Positions 22,663 through 31,528 of a DNA stretch of 64,000 nt are shown piece after piece; the stretch's first letter is position 1, and the number at the start of each line of letters is the position of its first letter. The DNA comes from Streptomyces varsoviensis (GTDB lineage Bacteria; Actinomycetota; Actinomycetes; Streptomycetales; Streptomycetaceae): assembly GCF_000718635.1 (NCBI RefSeq), contig NZ_JOBF01000007.1, positions 62,001 through 126,000 on the forward strand, given 5' to 3'. The notes under the pieces are model-generated. The model had not been told where the DNA came from. It ran no database searches and saw only the letters and a list, made by a program, of their open reading frames with translations. Made by a program: the position numbers and the translations under genes.

Positions 22663-23934
22663 ATGCCGCACAGGCAGCACACCGCGCGGGCCGTCACGGA
22701 GGCCGAGTCCGAGGATCTCGTGCGGGGCATCTGCTTCAAGACCGGGCCGCCGCGCCGGGTCGGGGTCGAACTCGAATGGCTCCTGCACGACCTGCACGAC
22801 CCGCTGCGCCCCGTGGCACCGGCCCGGATGCGCGCGGCCGCCGCCCGGGCCCGCGCCCTGCCGCTGAGATCGGCGCTCACCTTCGAGCCCGGCGGCCAGC
22901 TTGAGCTCAGCTCGCTGCCCGCCGAATCCCTCACCGCCTGCGTGGCGGACACCGCCCATGACCTCGCGCTCACCCGGGCCGCGCTGGGCGACTTCGGGAT
23001 CGCGCTCGCCGGCCACGGCAAGGATCCCTGGCACATGCCACGCCGCCTGCTGCGCGAGGCGCGGTACGACGCCATGGAGTCCTACTTCGACCGGGGCGGC
23101 CCGGCGGGGCGGACGATGATGAGCCGTACCGCCTCCGTGCAGGTCTGTGTGGACGCGGGCCACGAGGAGCCGGGCCCGCTCGGATATGGGCGGCGCTGGC
23201 GGCTGGCGCATCTGCTGGGCGCGGTCCTGGTGGCGGCGTTCGCGAATTCGCCGCTGCACCTGGGCCGTCCCACGGGCTGGCGCTCGGCCCGCCAGGCGAC
23301 GTGGGCGCAGCTCGACCCCGGCCGCGTCTTCGCCCCGCCCGACGACTGCGCCGATCCGCGGGCGGCGTGGACGGCGTACGCGCTCGACGCGCCGGTGATG
23401 TGCGTACGGGCCGAGGACGAGCCCTGGGAGATGCCCGAGGCGCTGTCGTTCCGGGCCTGGGCGCGCGGCGGGTGGCCGCGGCCGCCCACGGCGGACGACC
23501 TCGCCTACCATCTGACGACCCTCTTCCCGCCGGTGCGACCGCGCGGCCATCTCGAACTGCGCATGATCGACGCGCAGCCGGGCGACGACGGGTGGCTGGT
23601 GCCGCTCGCCGTGACGGCCGCGCTCTTCGACGACCCGGTCGCCGCCGAGACCGCCTACCGGGCCGTCAAACCCCTGGCGGACACGGCTGGTTCGCTGCCC
23701 GCTCCGGGCAATCCGCTGTGGCTGGGCGCCGCCCGCCACGGCCTCGCGGACCCCGAACTGCACGCCGCCGCCGTCGGCTGCTTCGACGCGGCGCTGGAGG
23801 CGCTGCCCCGCCTCGGCGCGCCGCCGCACGTGCGGCGCGCCGTCGCCGACTTCACCGACCGGTACGTGGCGCGCCGCCGATGTCCGGCCGACGACCTGCT
23901 GGAGACCGCCACCGGCGAGGAGATGCCCCGATGA
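22663..23934 (+). CDS. egtA: glutamate-cysteine ligase EgtA (ergothioneine biosynthesis)
   Basis: The 423-aa product resembles the plant/actinobacterial GCS2-type ligases: GVELEWLLHDLHDP near the N-terminus, TFEPGGQLELSSLP (ATP/glutamate site), MMSRTASVQVCVDAG and HLELRMIDAQPGDDGW. It makes gamma-glutamylcysteine, the sulfur donor for EgtB. ATG 22663 has GGAGG eight bases upstream; an upstream in-frame GTG (22597) lacks such a site and overlaps the promoter. The stop overlaps the egtB start as ATGA, and the four egt genes run without gaps. Confidence 0.92.
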   Translation: MPHRQHTARAVTEAESEDLVRGICFKTGPPRRVGVELEWLLHDLHDPLRPVAPARMRAAAARARALPLRSALTFEPGGQLELSSLPAESLTACVADTAHDLALTRAALGDFGIALAGHGKDPWHMPRRLLREARYDAMESYFDRGGPAGRTMMSRTASVQVCVDAGHEEPGPLGYGRRWRLAHLLGAVLVAAFANSPLHLGRPTGWRSARQATWAQLDPGRVFAPPDDCADPRAAWTAYALDAPVMCVRAEDEPWEMPEALSFRAWARGGWPRPPTADDLAYHLTTLFPPVRPRGHLELRMIDAQPGDDGWLVPLAVTAALFDDPVAAETAYRAVKPLADTAGSLPAPGNPLWLGAARHGLADPELHAAAVGCFDAALEALPRLGAPPHVRRAVADFTDRYVARRRCPADDLLETATGEEMPR

Positions 23935-25256
23935 CCTCCCGTGAACTGGACCCCGGCCCGCTGAGGGAGCGCGCCGTGGCGGCGCTGACCGCCGCGCGCG
24001 AGCGCACCCGCGTACTGACGGGCTGTGTCGAGGACCGTGAACTGACCGCACAGCACTCGCCGTTGATGTCGCCGCTCGTGTGGGACCTGGCGCACATCGG
24101 CAACCAGGAGGAGCTGTGGCTGCTGCGCGCCGTCGGAGGGCAGCGGGCGCTGCGCCCCGAGATCGACTCCGTGTACGACGCCTTCGAGCACCCGCGCGCG
24201 GAGCGCCCGGCGCTGCCGCTGCTGCCGCCCGCCGAGGCGCGCGGCTATGTGGCGGACGTACGGGAGCGGGCGCTGGACGTGCTGGCCCGGGCGCCGCTGC
24301 ACGGCCGGCCGCTGGTCGAGGCGGCCTTCGCGTTCGGGATGATCGCGCAGCACGAGCAGCAGCACGACGAAACGATGCTGATTACCCATCAGTTGCGGCG
24401 CGGGCCCGCCGCGCTCAGCGCGCCCGAGCCGCCGCGCGCCCCCGCTTCGGCGGCGCCGCTGCCGTCCGAAGTCCGGGTGGCGGGCGGCCCGTTCACGATG
24501 GGCACGTCCGCCGAGCCGTGGGCGCTGGACAACGAGCGCCCCGCGCACCGGCGTTTCGTGCCCGCCTTCCACATCGACACGCTGCCGGTCGGCAACGGCG
24601 CGTATCTGCGCTTCGTCGAGGACGGCGGGTACGCGGACCCGCGCTGGTGGCGGCCGGAGGGCTGGGCGCAGGTGCGCCGGCAACGGCTCGCCGCTCCGCT
24701 GTTCTGGCGCCGCGAGGGCGGCGCGTGGGTGCGGCGGCGGTTCGGGGTGGTGGAGCCCGTACCGCTGGATGAGCCGGTGCTGCACGTGAGCTGGTACGAG
24801 GCCGACGCGTATGCCCGGTGGGCGGGGCGGCGGTTGCCCACGGAGGCCGAGTGGGAGAAGGCGGCCCGCCATGATCCGGTCACCGGGGCGTCCCGCCGCT
24901 ATCCGTGGGGGGACGCCGATCCGGGCCCCGAGCACGCCAACCTCGGCCAGCGCCACCTGCGCCCGGCGCCACTGGGCGCGTACGAGGAGGGCCAATCACC
25001 TTATGGAATACGCCAGTTGATGGGGGACGTCTGGGAGTGGACGGCGAGCGACTTCCTGCCGTATCCGGGATTCCGGGCGTTCCCCTACCGGGAGTACTCG
25101 GAGGTGTTCTTCGGCGACTCCTACAAGGTGCTGCGCGGCGGCTCCTTCGCCGTCGATCCCGTCGCCTGCCGGGGCACGTTCCGCAACTGGGATCTGCCGG
25201 TGCGCCGTCAGATCTTCTCCGGATTCCGCACGGCACGTGACGCGGAGCCCGCCTGA
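23931..25256 (+). CDS. egtB: hercynine oxygenase EgtB
   Basis: A 441-aa non-heme iron sulfoxide synthase that joins gamma-glutamylcysteine to hercynine using O2. The N-terminal DinB-like domain carries the iron ligands: His in WDLAHIGNQEELW (about residue 55) and the pair in QHEQQHDETM (about 141 and 145). The C-terminal FGE-sulfatase/formylglycine-enzyme-like domain is clear: GGPFTMGTS, LPTEAEWEKAARHD, YPWGDADPGPEHANL, GDVWEWTASDFLPYPGF, VLRGGSFAVDP. The start ATG overlaps the egtA stop by 4 nt. Confidence 0.95.
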   Translation: MTSRELDPGPLRERAVAALTAARERTRVLTGCVEDRELTAQHSPLMSPLVWDLAHIGNQEELWLLRAVGGQRALRPEIDSVYDAFEHPRAERPALPLLPPAEARGYVADVRERALDVLARAPLHGRPLVEAAFAFGMIAQHEQQHDETMLITHQLRRGPAALSAPEPPRAPASAAPLPSEVRVAGGPFTMGTSAEPWALDNERPAHRRFVPAFHIDTLPVGNGAYLRFVEDGGYADPRWWRPEGWAQVRRQRLAAPLFWRREGGAWVRRRFGVVEPVPLDEPVLHVSWYEADAYARWAGRRLPTEAEWEKAARHDPVTGASRRYPWGDADPGPEHANLGQRHLRPAPLGAYEEGQSPYGIRQLMGDVWEWTASDFLPYPGFRAFPYREYSEVFFGDSYKVLRGGSFAVDPVACRGTFRNWDLPVRRQIFSGFRTARDAEPA

Positions 25257-26035
25257 TGTGCCGTCACGTGGCATACGCAGGACCCGAGATCGCGCTCGGC
25301 GAAGTGCTGACGCGGCCCGCGCACTCCCTCTTCCGGCAGTCCTGGGCCCCGCGCCGGCAGCGGTACGGGACCGTGAACGCCGACGGCTTCGGGATCGGCT
25401 GGTACGCGCCCGGGGACCCCGTTCCCGCGCGGTACCGCGCACCCGGCCCGATCTGGGCGGACCTGTCGGTCGTGGACCTGGCGCGGGTCGTACGCACCGG
25501 GGCGCTGCTCGGCGCCGTGCGGGACGCGACCGAGGCGGGCGCCGACGGCGCGGCGGCGGTCGCGCCGTTCACGGACGGCCCCTGGCTGTTCAGCCACAAC
25601 GGCTCGCTCCTCCACTGGCCGCGCTCCGCCGCGCCCCTCGCGGCCCGGCTCCCCGCCGCCGAACTGCTGGACCTGCCCGCCCGCTGCGACTCGGCGTTCG
25701 TATGGGCTCTCGTACGGCACCGGCTCGGCGGCGGCGCCACCGCCGCCGACGCCCTGGCCGACACCGTCGCGGCCCTCGCCGCGGCCGCCCCCGGCTCGCG
25801 CCTGAACCTGCTGCTCACCGACGGCGCGACCATCACGGCGACGACGTGGGGCGACACGCTCTGGTACCTGGCCACGGCCGCCGGGCCGGGGGCCGAGGGG
25901 GCGCGCCGCCGGGTCGTCGTCGCGTCCGAGCCGTACGACGACGATCCGCGCTGGCGCGAGGTGCCGGACCGCACCCTGCTCACCGCCTCCCCCGCCGAAG
26001 TCCTGCTGACCCCGCTCAAGGAGCCCTGCCCGTGA
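25256..26035 (+). CDS. egtC: gamma-glutamyl hercynylcysteine S-oxide hydrolase EgtC
   Basis: A 259-aa class II glutamine amidotransferase fold protein. Cys2 after the initiator Met (MCRHVAYAGPE) is the N-terminal nucleophile, and RYGTVNADGFGIGWY, FSHNGSL and the LNLLLTDGATITATTWGDTLWY strands are typical. It removes the glutamate from the EgtB product. ATG 25256 overlaps the egtB stop by one base, and EgtD follows with a GTGA overlap. Confidence 0.93.
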   Translation: MCRHVAYAGPEIALGEVLTRPAHSLFRQSWAPRRQRYGTVNADGFGIGWYAPGDPVPARYRAPGPIWADLSVVDLARVVRTGALLGAVRDATEAGADGAAAVAPFTDGPWLFSHNGSLLHWPRSAAPLAARLPAAELLDLPARCDSAFVWALVRHRLGGGATAADALADTVAALAAAAPGSRLNLLLTDGATITATTWGDTLWYLATAAGPGAEGARRRVVVASEPYDDDPRWREVPDRTLLTASPAEVLLTPLKEPCP

Positions 26036-27039
26036 GCCCGTTCGCCCTGACCCGCACGCTGCCCGCCGATGCCACCGCCGCCGCGCTGCGCGCGGACGTC
26101 GCCGAAGGGCTGACCCGCGAGCCCAAGCAGCTCCCGCCGAAGTGGTTCTACGACGCGCGCGGCAGCGAGCTGTTCGACCGGATCACCCGGCTGCCCGCGT
26201 ACTACCCGACCCGCGCCGAGCGGGAGATCCTCCTCGTCCACGCCGCGGACATCGCGGCGGCGACCGGCGCCCGCACCCTCGTCGAGCTGGGCTCCGGCTC
26301 CTCCGACAAGACCCGCCACCTGCTCCGGGCGCTGACCTCGCTCGACCACTACGTGCCCGTCGACGTCAGCGAGAGCGCGCTCACCGGCGCCGCCCGCGCG
26401 CTGCTCGCCGAGCAGCCGCGGCTGGCCGTGCACGCCCTGGTCGCCGACTTCCAGCAGGGGCTCGCGCTGCCCAGCACCCCGGGGCCGCGACTGGTCGCGT
26501 TCCTGGGCTCGACCATCGGCAACCTCCAGCCGGGCGAACGGGCGGTGTTCCTGGCGTCCGTACGGGCCGCGCTGGAGCCCGGGGACGCGCTGCTGCTCGG
26601 CACGGACCTGGTCAAGGACGAGCAGGTGCTCGTCCGCGCGTACGACGACCCGGAGGGCGTCACCGCGGCCTTCAACAAGAACGTCCTGGCCGTCATCGAC
26701 CGCGAGCTGGGCGCGGACTTCGACCCCGGCGACTTCGACCATGTCGCGCTCTGGGACCGGGAGCACGAGTGGATCGAGATGCGGCTGCGGGCGCGTACGG
26801 CCCTCACCGTCAAGATCCCCGCACTCGACCTCGCCGTCGGCTTCGACGCGGGCGAGGAGCTGCGGACGGAGGTGTCGGCGAAGTTCCGCCGTACGGGCGT
26901 ACGGGCCGAGCTGGCGGCGGCAGGGATGCGGCTCGCCCACTGGTGGACCGATCACGCGGACCGCTTCGCGCTCTGCCTGGCGGTGCCGGAACCCGTGCCG
27001 GAGGCCGGCCGAGGGGCGGCCGACCGCGGGGGCAGGTGA
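26032..27039 (+). CDS. egtD: L-histidine N(alpha)-methyltransferase EgtD
   Basis: A 335-aa SAM-dependent methyltransferase that trimethylates histidine to hercynine. The frame is open far upstream; GTG 26032 overlaps the egtC stop as GTGA, has AAGGAG at 26019, and begins the EgtD domain. Marks: PKQLPPKWFYDARGSELFD (histidine site), VELGSGSSDKTRHLL (SAM motif I), VAFLGSTIGNLQPGE, LLLGTDLVKD and FNKNVLAVIDRELGADFD. This completes egtABCD; no egtE-type lyase gene follows, so the last C-S cleavage must be encoded elsewhere or be done by another PLP enzyme. Confidence 0.94.
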   Translation: MSPFALTRTLPADATAAALRADVAEGLTREPKQLPPKWFYDARGSELFDRITRLPAYYPTRAEREILLVHAADIAAATGARTLVELGSGSSDKTRHLLRALTSLDHYVPVDVSESALTGAARALLAEQPRLAVHALVADFQQGLALPSTPGPRLVAFLGSTIGNLQPGERAVFLASVRAALEPGDALLLGTDLVKDEQVLVRAYDDPEGVTAAFNKNVLAVIDRELGADFDPGDFDHVALWDREHEWIEMRLRARTALTVKIPALDLAVGFDAGEELRTEVSAKFRRTGVRAELAAAGMRLAHWWTDHADRFALCLAVPEPVPEAGRGAADRGGR

Positions 27040-27108
27040 TCATGTGCACGTCCGGAGCGCTAGCCTCTTCGTCGGGGCCGTATCGAGGATGACGCGAGGC
27101 GAAGGTCA

Positions 27109-27624
27109 GTGAAGGACGAGAAGGACCAGCACAACGAGGTCGGCGACGAGACGGACCGGGCGCCGGCGGAGCACGGGCGCGGCACGTTCGAGCGCGGCAC
27201 GGACGGCCCGAAGGTGATCGTCGCCGGGGTGGACGGCTCCGACTCCTCCTGGCGCGCCGCCGCCTACGCCTCCGGGCTCGCCAGGCGGCAGAACGCGACG
27301 CTCGCGCTCGTGTACGTACAGCCCGTCCTCGCGTCGGGCGCCGCCCTCGGCGCCGCGGTCGTGGAGACCACGGAGGAGGTCGCGGAGGAGCTGATGATGG
27401 AGATCCGCTCCTCGGCGGAGCGGCTGCGCGGCATATGGGACGTGCGCTGGGAATTCCACACTTTCCGCGGCGACCCCTACACCGGCCTGGTGCAGGCGGC
27501 CGACGACCTCACGGCGGACGCCGTGGTCGTCGGCGCCTCCGAGCAGGCGGGCCACCGCATCATCGGCTCGGTGGCGGTCCGCCTCGTGAAGGCGGGCCGC
27601 TGGCCGGTCACCGTGGTCCCGTAG
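27109..27624 (+). CDS. universal stress protein (UspA family)
   Basis: A 171-aa protein with a hydrophilic tail of about 35 residues and one Usp domain: VIVAGVDGSDSSWRAAAYAS at the start and the ATP-binding signature GASEQAGHRIIGSVA (G-2x-G-9x-GS type) near the C-terminus, ending RWPVTVVP. It probably binds ATP and acts in stress or dormancy responses. GTG 27109 has GAAGG only three bases upstream, so the site is imperfect; the gene lies 69 nt after egtD and could be cotranscribed. Confidence 0.88.
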   Translation: MKDEKDQHNEVGDETDRAPAEHGRGTFERGTDGPKVIVAGVDGSDSSWRAAAYASGLARRQNATLALVYVQPVLASGAALGAAVVETTEEVAEELMMEIRSSAERLRGIWDVRWEFHTFRGDPYTGLVQAADDLTADAVVVGASEQAGHRIIGSVAVRLVKAGRWPVTVVP

Positions 27625-27643
27625 CCCGCCGGGCGGACCGGTC

Positions 27644-28588
27644 ATGGGACGGGACGCGGAGCGGGCCGTGGAGGGCGCGACGATGACGATCGCCCGGCGG
27701 TACGGGGTGGCCGCCGGGCAGGTGCGCGCGCTGCCCTCCGGCGGTGCCAATCGTGTCTGGCTGCTCGGGGACGGGCTGGTGCTGCGGATACCGCGGACGC
27801 GGGCGGCCGTCGCCGAGCTGCGCAAGGAGGCCGAGGTCATCCCCGCCGCGCGGGCGGCGGGCGTGCGCACGCCGGAGGTGGTCGCCTTCGAGGACGGCGA
27901 GGGAGCAGGGCCCGGCGTACCGCACATGGTTCTGCACCGGGCCGGGGGCCGGGACCTGGACGTGCTCCAACTGGCGGACTCGGATGCGTACGGCGTCCTG
28001 CGCCAGGTCGGGCGGGAGCTGGCCAAGCTCCACCGGTACGCGCCGCGCCGGGCGGCGGAGCTGCCGGCCGTCCCCGTGGACGACGCCGCCGAGGACCCCC
28101 GCCTGCTGGTCGCCCGGCTGCTCGACGGCGGGTGGCTGGACCCGGGGACCGCGCGCTGGCTCACCGGCTGGTTCGACCGGCTGGCGGCCCGGCTGCCCGC
28201 CGAGCCGCCGCTCGTCCTGGTGCACGGCGACATCGCCCCGCAGAACCTGCTCGTCACCACGGGCCCGGCGGCGCTGAGCGCCATCGTGGACTGGGGCGAC
28301 GCCATGTGGGCGGACCCCGCCGTGGAATTCGCGAAGGTCCCGCTGGAAGGCGTGCCGGCGATGCTGGAGGGCTACCGCCAAGAAAGCCGAGTGGTCCCGG
28401 GGGCCGACGCGTGGGCGTGGGAGGCGCGCGTCCTGTGGCACCACCTCGTCTGGGCGCTCGGCCGGCTGCCGGACCCCGCGCCGAGGCCCGGTGAGCGGCA
28501 CTGGACCGCTCCCCCGGCCAGCCGGCTGCTGGGGCTCCTGCGCTTCTTCGCCGCGGGCCCGCCGGCACCGTGGGCCGCGCTGGCCTGA
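27644..28588 (+). CDS. aminoglycoside phosphotransferase (APH) family kinase
   Basis: A 314-aa kinase-like protein. The ATP-binding strands are LPSGGANRVWLLGDGLVLRIPR with Lys/Glu in ELRKEAEVI. The catalytic loop is LVHGDIAPQNLLV (HGD, Asn) and the metal-binding segment is AIVDWGDAMWADPAVEF. The same fold covers small-molecule kinases of many substrates, so antibiotic resistance should not be assumed. Start ATG 27644 is 19 nt after the universal stress gene; ATG 27683 (MTIARRYGV) is an alternative. It converges with the dodecin gene. Confidence 0.82.
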   Translation: MGRDAERAVEGATMTIARRYGVAAGQVRALPSGGANRVWLLGDGLVLRIPRTRAAVAELRKEAEVIPAARAAGVRTPEVVAFEDGEGAGPGVPHMVLHRAGGRDLDVLQLADSDAYGVLRQVGRELAKLHRYAPRRAAELPAVPVDDAAEDPRLLVARLLDGGWLDPGTARWLTGWFDRLAARLPAEPPLVLVHGDIAPQNLLVTTGPAALSAIVDWGDAMWADPAVEFAKVPLEGVPAMLEGYRQESRVVPGADAWAWEARVLWHHLVWALGRLPDPAPRPGERHWTAPPASRLLGLLRFFAAGPPAPWAALA

Positions 28589-28609
28589 GGCTCCGCGCGG
28601 CCGGTGCGG

Positions 28610-28828
28610 TCAGGCGCCGCCGTCCTCCAGGCGGAAGCCGACCTTCAGGCCGACCTGGTAGTGCTCGATGTCGCCGTCCACGATGTGTCCGCGGACCTCC
28701 GTGACCTGGAACCAGTCGAGTCCGCGCAGGGTCTGCGAGGCGCGGGCGATGCCGCTGCGGATGGCGTCGTCGACGCCTTCGCGCGAGGTGCCGACGATCT
28801 CGGTCACCCGGTACGTGTGGCCTGACAT
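28610..28828 (-). CDS. dodecin family flavin-storage protein
   Basis: A 72-residue protein, the right size for dodecin: SGHTYRVTEIVGTSREGVDD, then RSGIARASQTLRGLDWFQV (the Trp stacks on flavin) and HYQVGLKVGFRLED. Dodecins form hollow dodecamers that bind FMN/FAD or CoA. ATG 28828 is preceded by GAGGGAG at normal spacing; the frame extends nine codons upstream without a better start. It lies between convergent genes and is separated by about 90 nt from the flavoprotein gene upstream. Confidence 0.92.
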   Translation of the reverse strand: MSGHTYRVTEIVGTSREGVDDAIRSGIARASQTLRGLDWFQVTEVRGHIVDGDIEHYQVGLKVGFRLEDGGA

Positions 28829-28915
28829 GGTTCTCTCCCTCTCGCGGTCCGGCAAGGACGGTGGAGCTCATTCCACGGTGCCTCAGCGGGCACGGGCCCG
28901 CGAGGCGAGCGTCGG

Positions 28916-30238
28916 TCAGCCGCGGTCCTCCATCGGCACGCGCGGCAGTTCCGGGGACTCGCTGTCCAGGGGGACGGACCCGGAGCGCACCAGGCCGAGC
29001 TGGACTCCCTGCCGGGGCAGGGCGGATTCGAGGAGCCAGTCGGCGGCGACGCGGACCCGGTTCCCGGGCATGGCCAGCAGGTGGTAGCCGCGGGTGACGG
29101 CTCCGGCGAGCGGGCCGGAGAGCGGCACGTGCAGCGGGTTGGCGGCGGCCTGCGCGCCGCCGAGGTCGACGGTGAAGCCGAGGTCGTGGTGGCGGTACGG
29201 GAGGCAGGCGCCGCGGCCCAGCGAGGCGGCGACGTTGCGGGCGGCGGTGCGGCCCTGGCGCTGGGCGTGCTGCGCGGTCATCGGGGTGTACTCGCCGGGC
29301 CGGGTGGCGTCGGGCACGGCGGCGGCGTCCCCGCAGGCGAACACCTCCGGGTGGCCGGGGACGGTCAGGTACTCGTCGACGCACAGCCGCCCGCGTTCGG
29401 TGGGCAGCCCGAGGCCGGCGACGAGCGGGTCGGGCCGTACGCCCACGCACCAGATCAGCGAGCGGGTCTCGACGAAGTCGCCGTCGTCGAGCCGGACGCC
29501 GTCCGCCGTGGCCTCCTTGACCGAGGCGCCGGTGCGGATCTCCACGCCGCGTTTGCGCAGCACGCGGTGGGCGGTGCGGGAGAGGTGCTCGTCGAGTTCG
29601 GGCAGGACGCGCGGGGCGATGTCGAGGAGCAGCCAGCGGGGGCGGAGGCGGTCCTCGCGCAGGGCGGGGCTGCGGCGGGCGAGGGCGTCGGTGAGCATGG
29701 CGCCGTGCGCGGCGACCTCCGTGCCGGTGTAGCCCGCGCCGACGACGACGAAGGTGGTGCGGGCGGCGCGTTCGCGCGGGTCGTCGGCCATGCCGGCCAG
29801 CTCGATCTGGCGGGTCATGTGGTCGCGCAGGTAGAGCGCCTCGGGGAGGCCGCGGAAACCGTGGGCGTGCTCGGCGACGCCGGGCACCGGCAGGAGTTTG
29901 CTGACGCTGCCGACGCTCAGTACGAGCCGGTCGTAGCCGAGTTCGCCGCGGCGGCCCTCGGGGTCGGTGTAGCCGATCCGGCGGTCGGTCAGGTCCACCC
30001 GGTCGACCTGGCCGAGGACGAGGCGGACGTGTTTGAGGGTGCCGGTCAGGGATACGGAGGCGCGGCGGGGCTCCAGCACCCCGGCGGCGACCTCCGGCAG
30101 GAGGGGCAGGTACAGGAAGTAGTCGGTGGGGTTGACCAGCACGATCTCGGCCGCGCCGCGGGCGGAGCGGGAGAGGGCGCGGGCGGCCTGGTAGCCGGCG
30201 AATCCGGCTCCGACGATGACGATCCGGGCTCGGCTCAC
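28916..30238 (-). CDS. type II NADH dehydrogenase-like FAD-dependent oxidoreductase
   Basis: A 440-aa flavoprotein with two Rossmann motifs: VIVGAGFAGYQAARAL at the N-terminus (FAD) and FVVVGAGYTGTEVAAHG at about residue 165 (NADH). Other marks are FACGDAAAVPD (FAD contact) and LPLLPEVAAGVLEPR, as in Ndh and related NADH:quinone oxidoreductases. GTG 30238 has TTGGAG seven bases upstream and starts the domain; an upstream ATG (30355) would add 39 unlikely residues. The C-terminal membrane helix typical of Ndh is weak here (GPLAGAVTRGYHLLAMPG), so attachment to the membrane is uncertain. Confidence 0.87.
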   Translation of the reverse strand: MSRARIVIVGAGFAGYQAARALSRSARGAAEIVLVNPTDYFLYLPLLPEVAAGVLEPRRASVSLTGTLKHVRLVLGQVDRVDLTDRRIGYTDPEGRRGELGYDRLVLSVGSVSKLLPVPGVAEHAHGFRGLPEALYLRDHMTRQIELAGMADDPRERAARTTFVVVGAGYTGTEVAAHGAMLTDALARRSPALREDRLRPRWLLLDIAPRVLPELDEHLSRTAHRVLRKRGVEIRTGASVKEATADGVRLDDGDFVETRSLIWCVGVRPDPLVAGLGLPTERGRLCVDEYLTVPGHPEVFACGDAAAVPDATRPGEYTPMTAQHAQRQGRTAARNVAASLGRGACLPYRHHDLGFTVDLGGAQAAANPLHVPLSGPLAGAVTRGYHLLAMPGNRVRVAADWLLESALPRQGVQLGLVRSGSVPLDSESPELPRVPMEDRG

Positions 30239-30432
30239 GGTCGGCTCCAACGGGTGACGATACGGTCGAGAACACCACAAGTACCCCGCATGTCCACCGT
30301 AAACCCGTGGACTCCGTACGTCCGCTTCAGCGGGCCGTGCCGCCGCCGTGGACAAGCCCGTGGACCCGGAATACTTTCATTGGCATTCCAGCGTCGGTGG
30401 CGCCTGATCGTCATATCGCTCGGGGGGTCGCG

Positions 30433-31503
30433 GTGAAAGTCGAGATCATCGAGAAGGACGATCAATACGTGCTGAATCACTGCACGAAATATCTCGCGCG
30501 GGACAGTTCCGACGCCCGCCATGATTTCGGCCAGTACGAGCCGGGCGACCCGCGGGCCGCGGTGTGCGAGGCGTGGCGTTTCCCGGTCGTCGACACGCAC
30601 TGGGACGGGGCCGGCGCCCGTACGTCGTTCGCGTTCAACGATGTGACCTTCGTGTACGACGGGCGCGCCGCGTTCCCCGAGTCCGTCTCGGTGGTGGGCA
30701 CGTTCGCGCCGCTGCACGCGCTGGTGCCGCTGCGGCCGGTGCTCTTCGCCCGGCGGCCGACGGGGTTCTTCGCCGCCACGGTGCGCATCGCCAAGGGCCA
30801 GGTGCACCAGTACAAGTTCGCGGTGGACGGCGCGTACGTCCTGGATCCGGTCAATCCGCAGCAGACGGTCGCCGACAACGGCCGTACGTGGTCGCGGCTG
30901 TTCACCGACGCGTGCTCGGTGCCGCTGACGCTGAGCCGGGTGGAGCGGGACCTGCTCGGGCGGCTGGTGCGGCATCTGCTGCCGTTCCGGCTGGAGGAGA
31001 ACCGGCGGTTCGTGCGGGAGGTGTACGAGTCGATCGACCGCGGCGCGCGCGGCACGGAATTCCCCCTTTCCTATCAGCTCGACGAAGAGGTCGGCACCGT
31101 CAATTACATCGACAAGGTCCTGGCGCGGCAGGAGCGGCAGCACGCGGTCGATTACCACATCTGCCTGGATCTGATCGGCGATGTGCTGCGGTCGCGGTTC
31201 GGGGGTCTTGATCCCGCGGTCGCTCCCCCGGAGATGTACGCGGACCTTTACGCGCAGATGGCCGCCGAGCGGGTGGACGGCTGGGATTACGGCCGTTATC
31301 ACAGTCCGCGCTATTTCCTGCTGTTGCTGCGGCGGCACGCGATGACCGGCGCCTTCGCGCATCCGCGGCACGGCGGCAATTCCGGCGCGGCGGGCTGGAT
31401 GTATCTGGAGAGCCGGTTCCGCGACGCGGCGGGCGACACGCTCTTCGACTGGCGGCGCGCCGTGGAGGAGCCGCTGGGGCGCAGCACCGACTACCGCGGC
31501 TGA
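30433..31503 (+). CDS. glycogen-binding-like (CBM48/AMPK1) domain fused to gluconate 2-dehydrogenase subunit 3 domain
   Basis: GTG 30433 with GGGGGG upstream gives a 356-aa protein. Residues about 60-145 have the E-set fold of AMPK-beta/CBM48 glycogen-binding domains: DVTFVYDG, VSVVGTFAPL, FFAATVRIAKGQVHQYKFAVDG, LDPVNPQQTVADNG. Residues about 165-345 match gluconate 2-dehydrogenase subunit 3: RLVRHLLP, VNYIDKVLARQE, YFLLLLRRHAMTGAFAHPRHGGNSGAAGWMY. This subunit normally pairs with a GMC flavoprotein, which is the next gene. No Tat or Sec signal is visible, unlike the periplasmic family members, so the complex appears cytoplasmic. The fusion hints at oxidation of glycogen-derived sugars (inference). 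Confidence 0.8.
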   Translation: MKVEIIEKDDQYVLNHCTKYLARDSSDARHDFGQYEPGDPRAAVCEAWRFPVVDTHWDGAGARTSFAFNDVTFVYDGRAAFPESVSVVGTFAPLHALVPLRPVLFARRPTGFFAATVRIAKGQVHQYKFAVDGAYVLDPVNPQQTVADNGRTWSRLFTDACSVPLTLSRVERDLLGRLVRHLLPFRLEENRRFVREVYESIDRGARGTEFPLSYQLDEEVGTVNYIDKVLARQERQHAVDYHICLDLIGDVLRSRFGGLDPAVAPPEMYADLYAQMAAERVDGWDYGRYHSPRYFLLLLRRHAMTGAFAHPRHGGNSGAAGWMYLESRFRDAAGDTLFDWRRAVEEPLGRSTDYRG

Positions 31504-31528
31504 GGGCTGGGATCGGGCGGGAGGGGCC

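Noticed and set aside
27040..27108. Possible egtE (PLP-dependent lyase) after egtD
   Set aside because: The next genes are a universal stress protein and a phosphotransferase; no egtE is encoded in the window.
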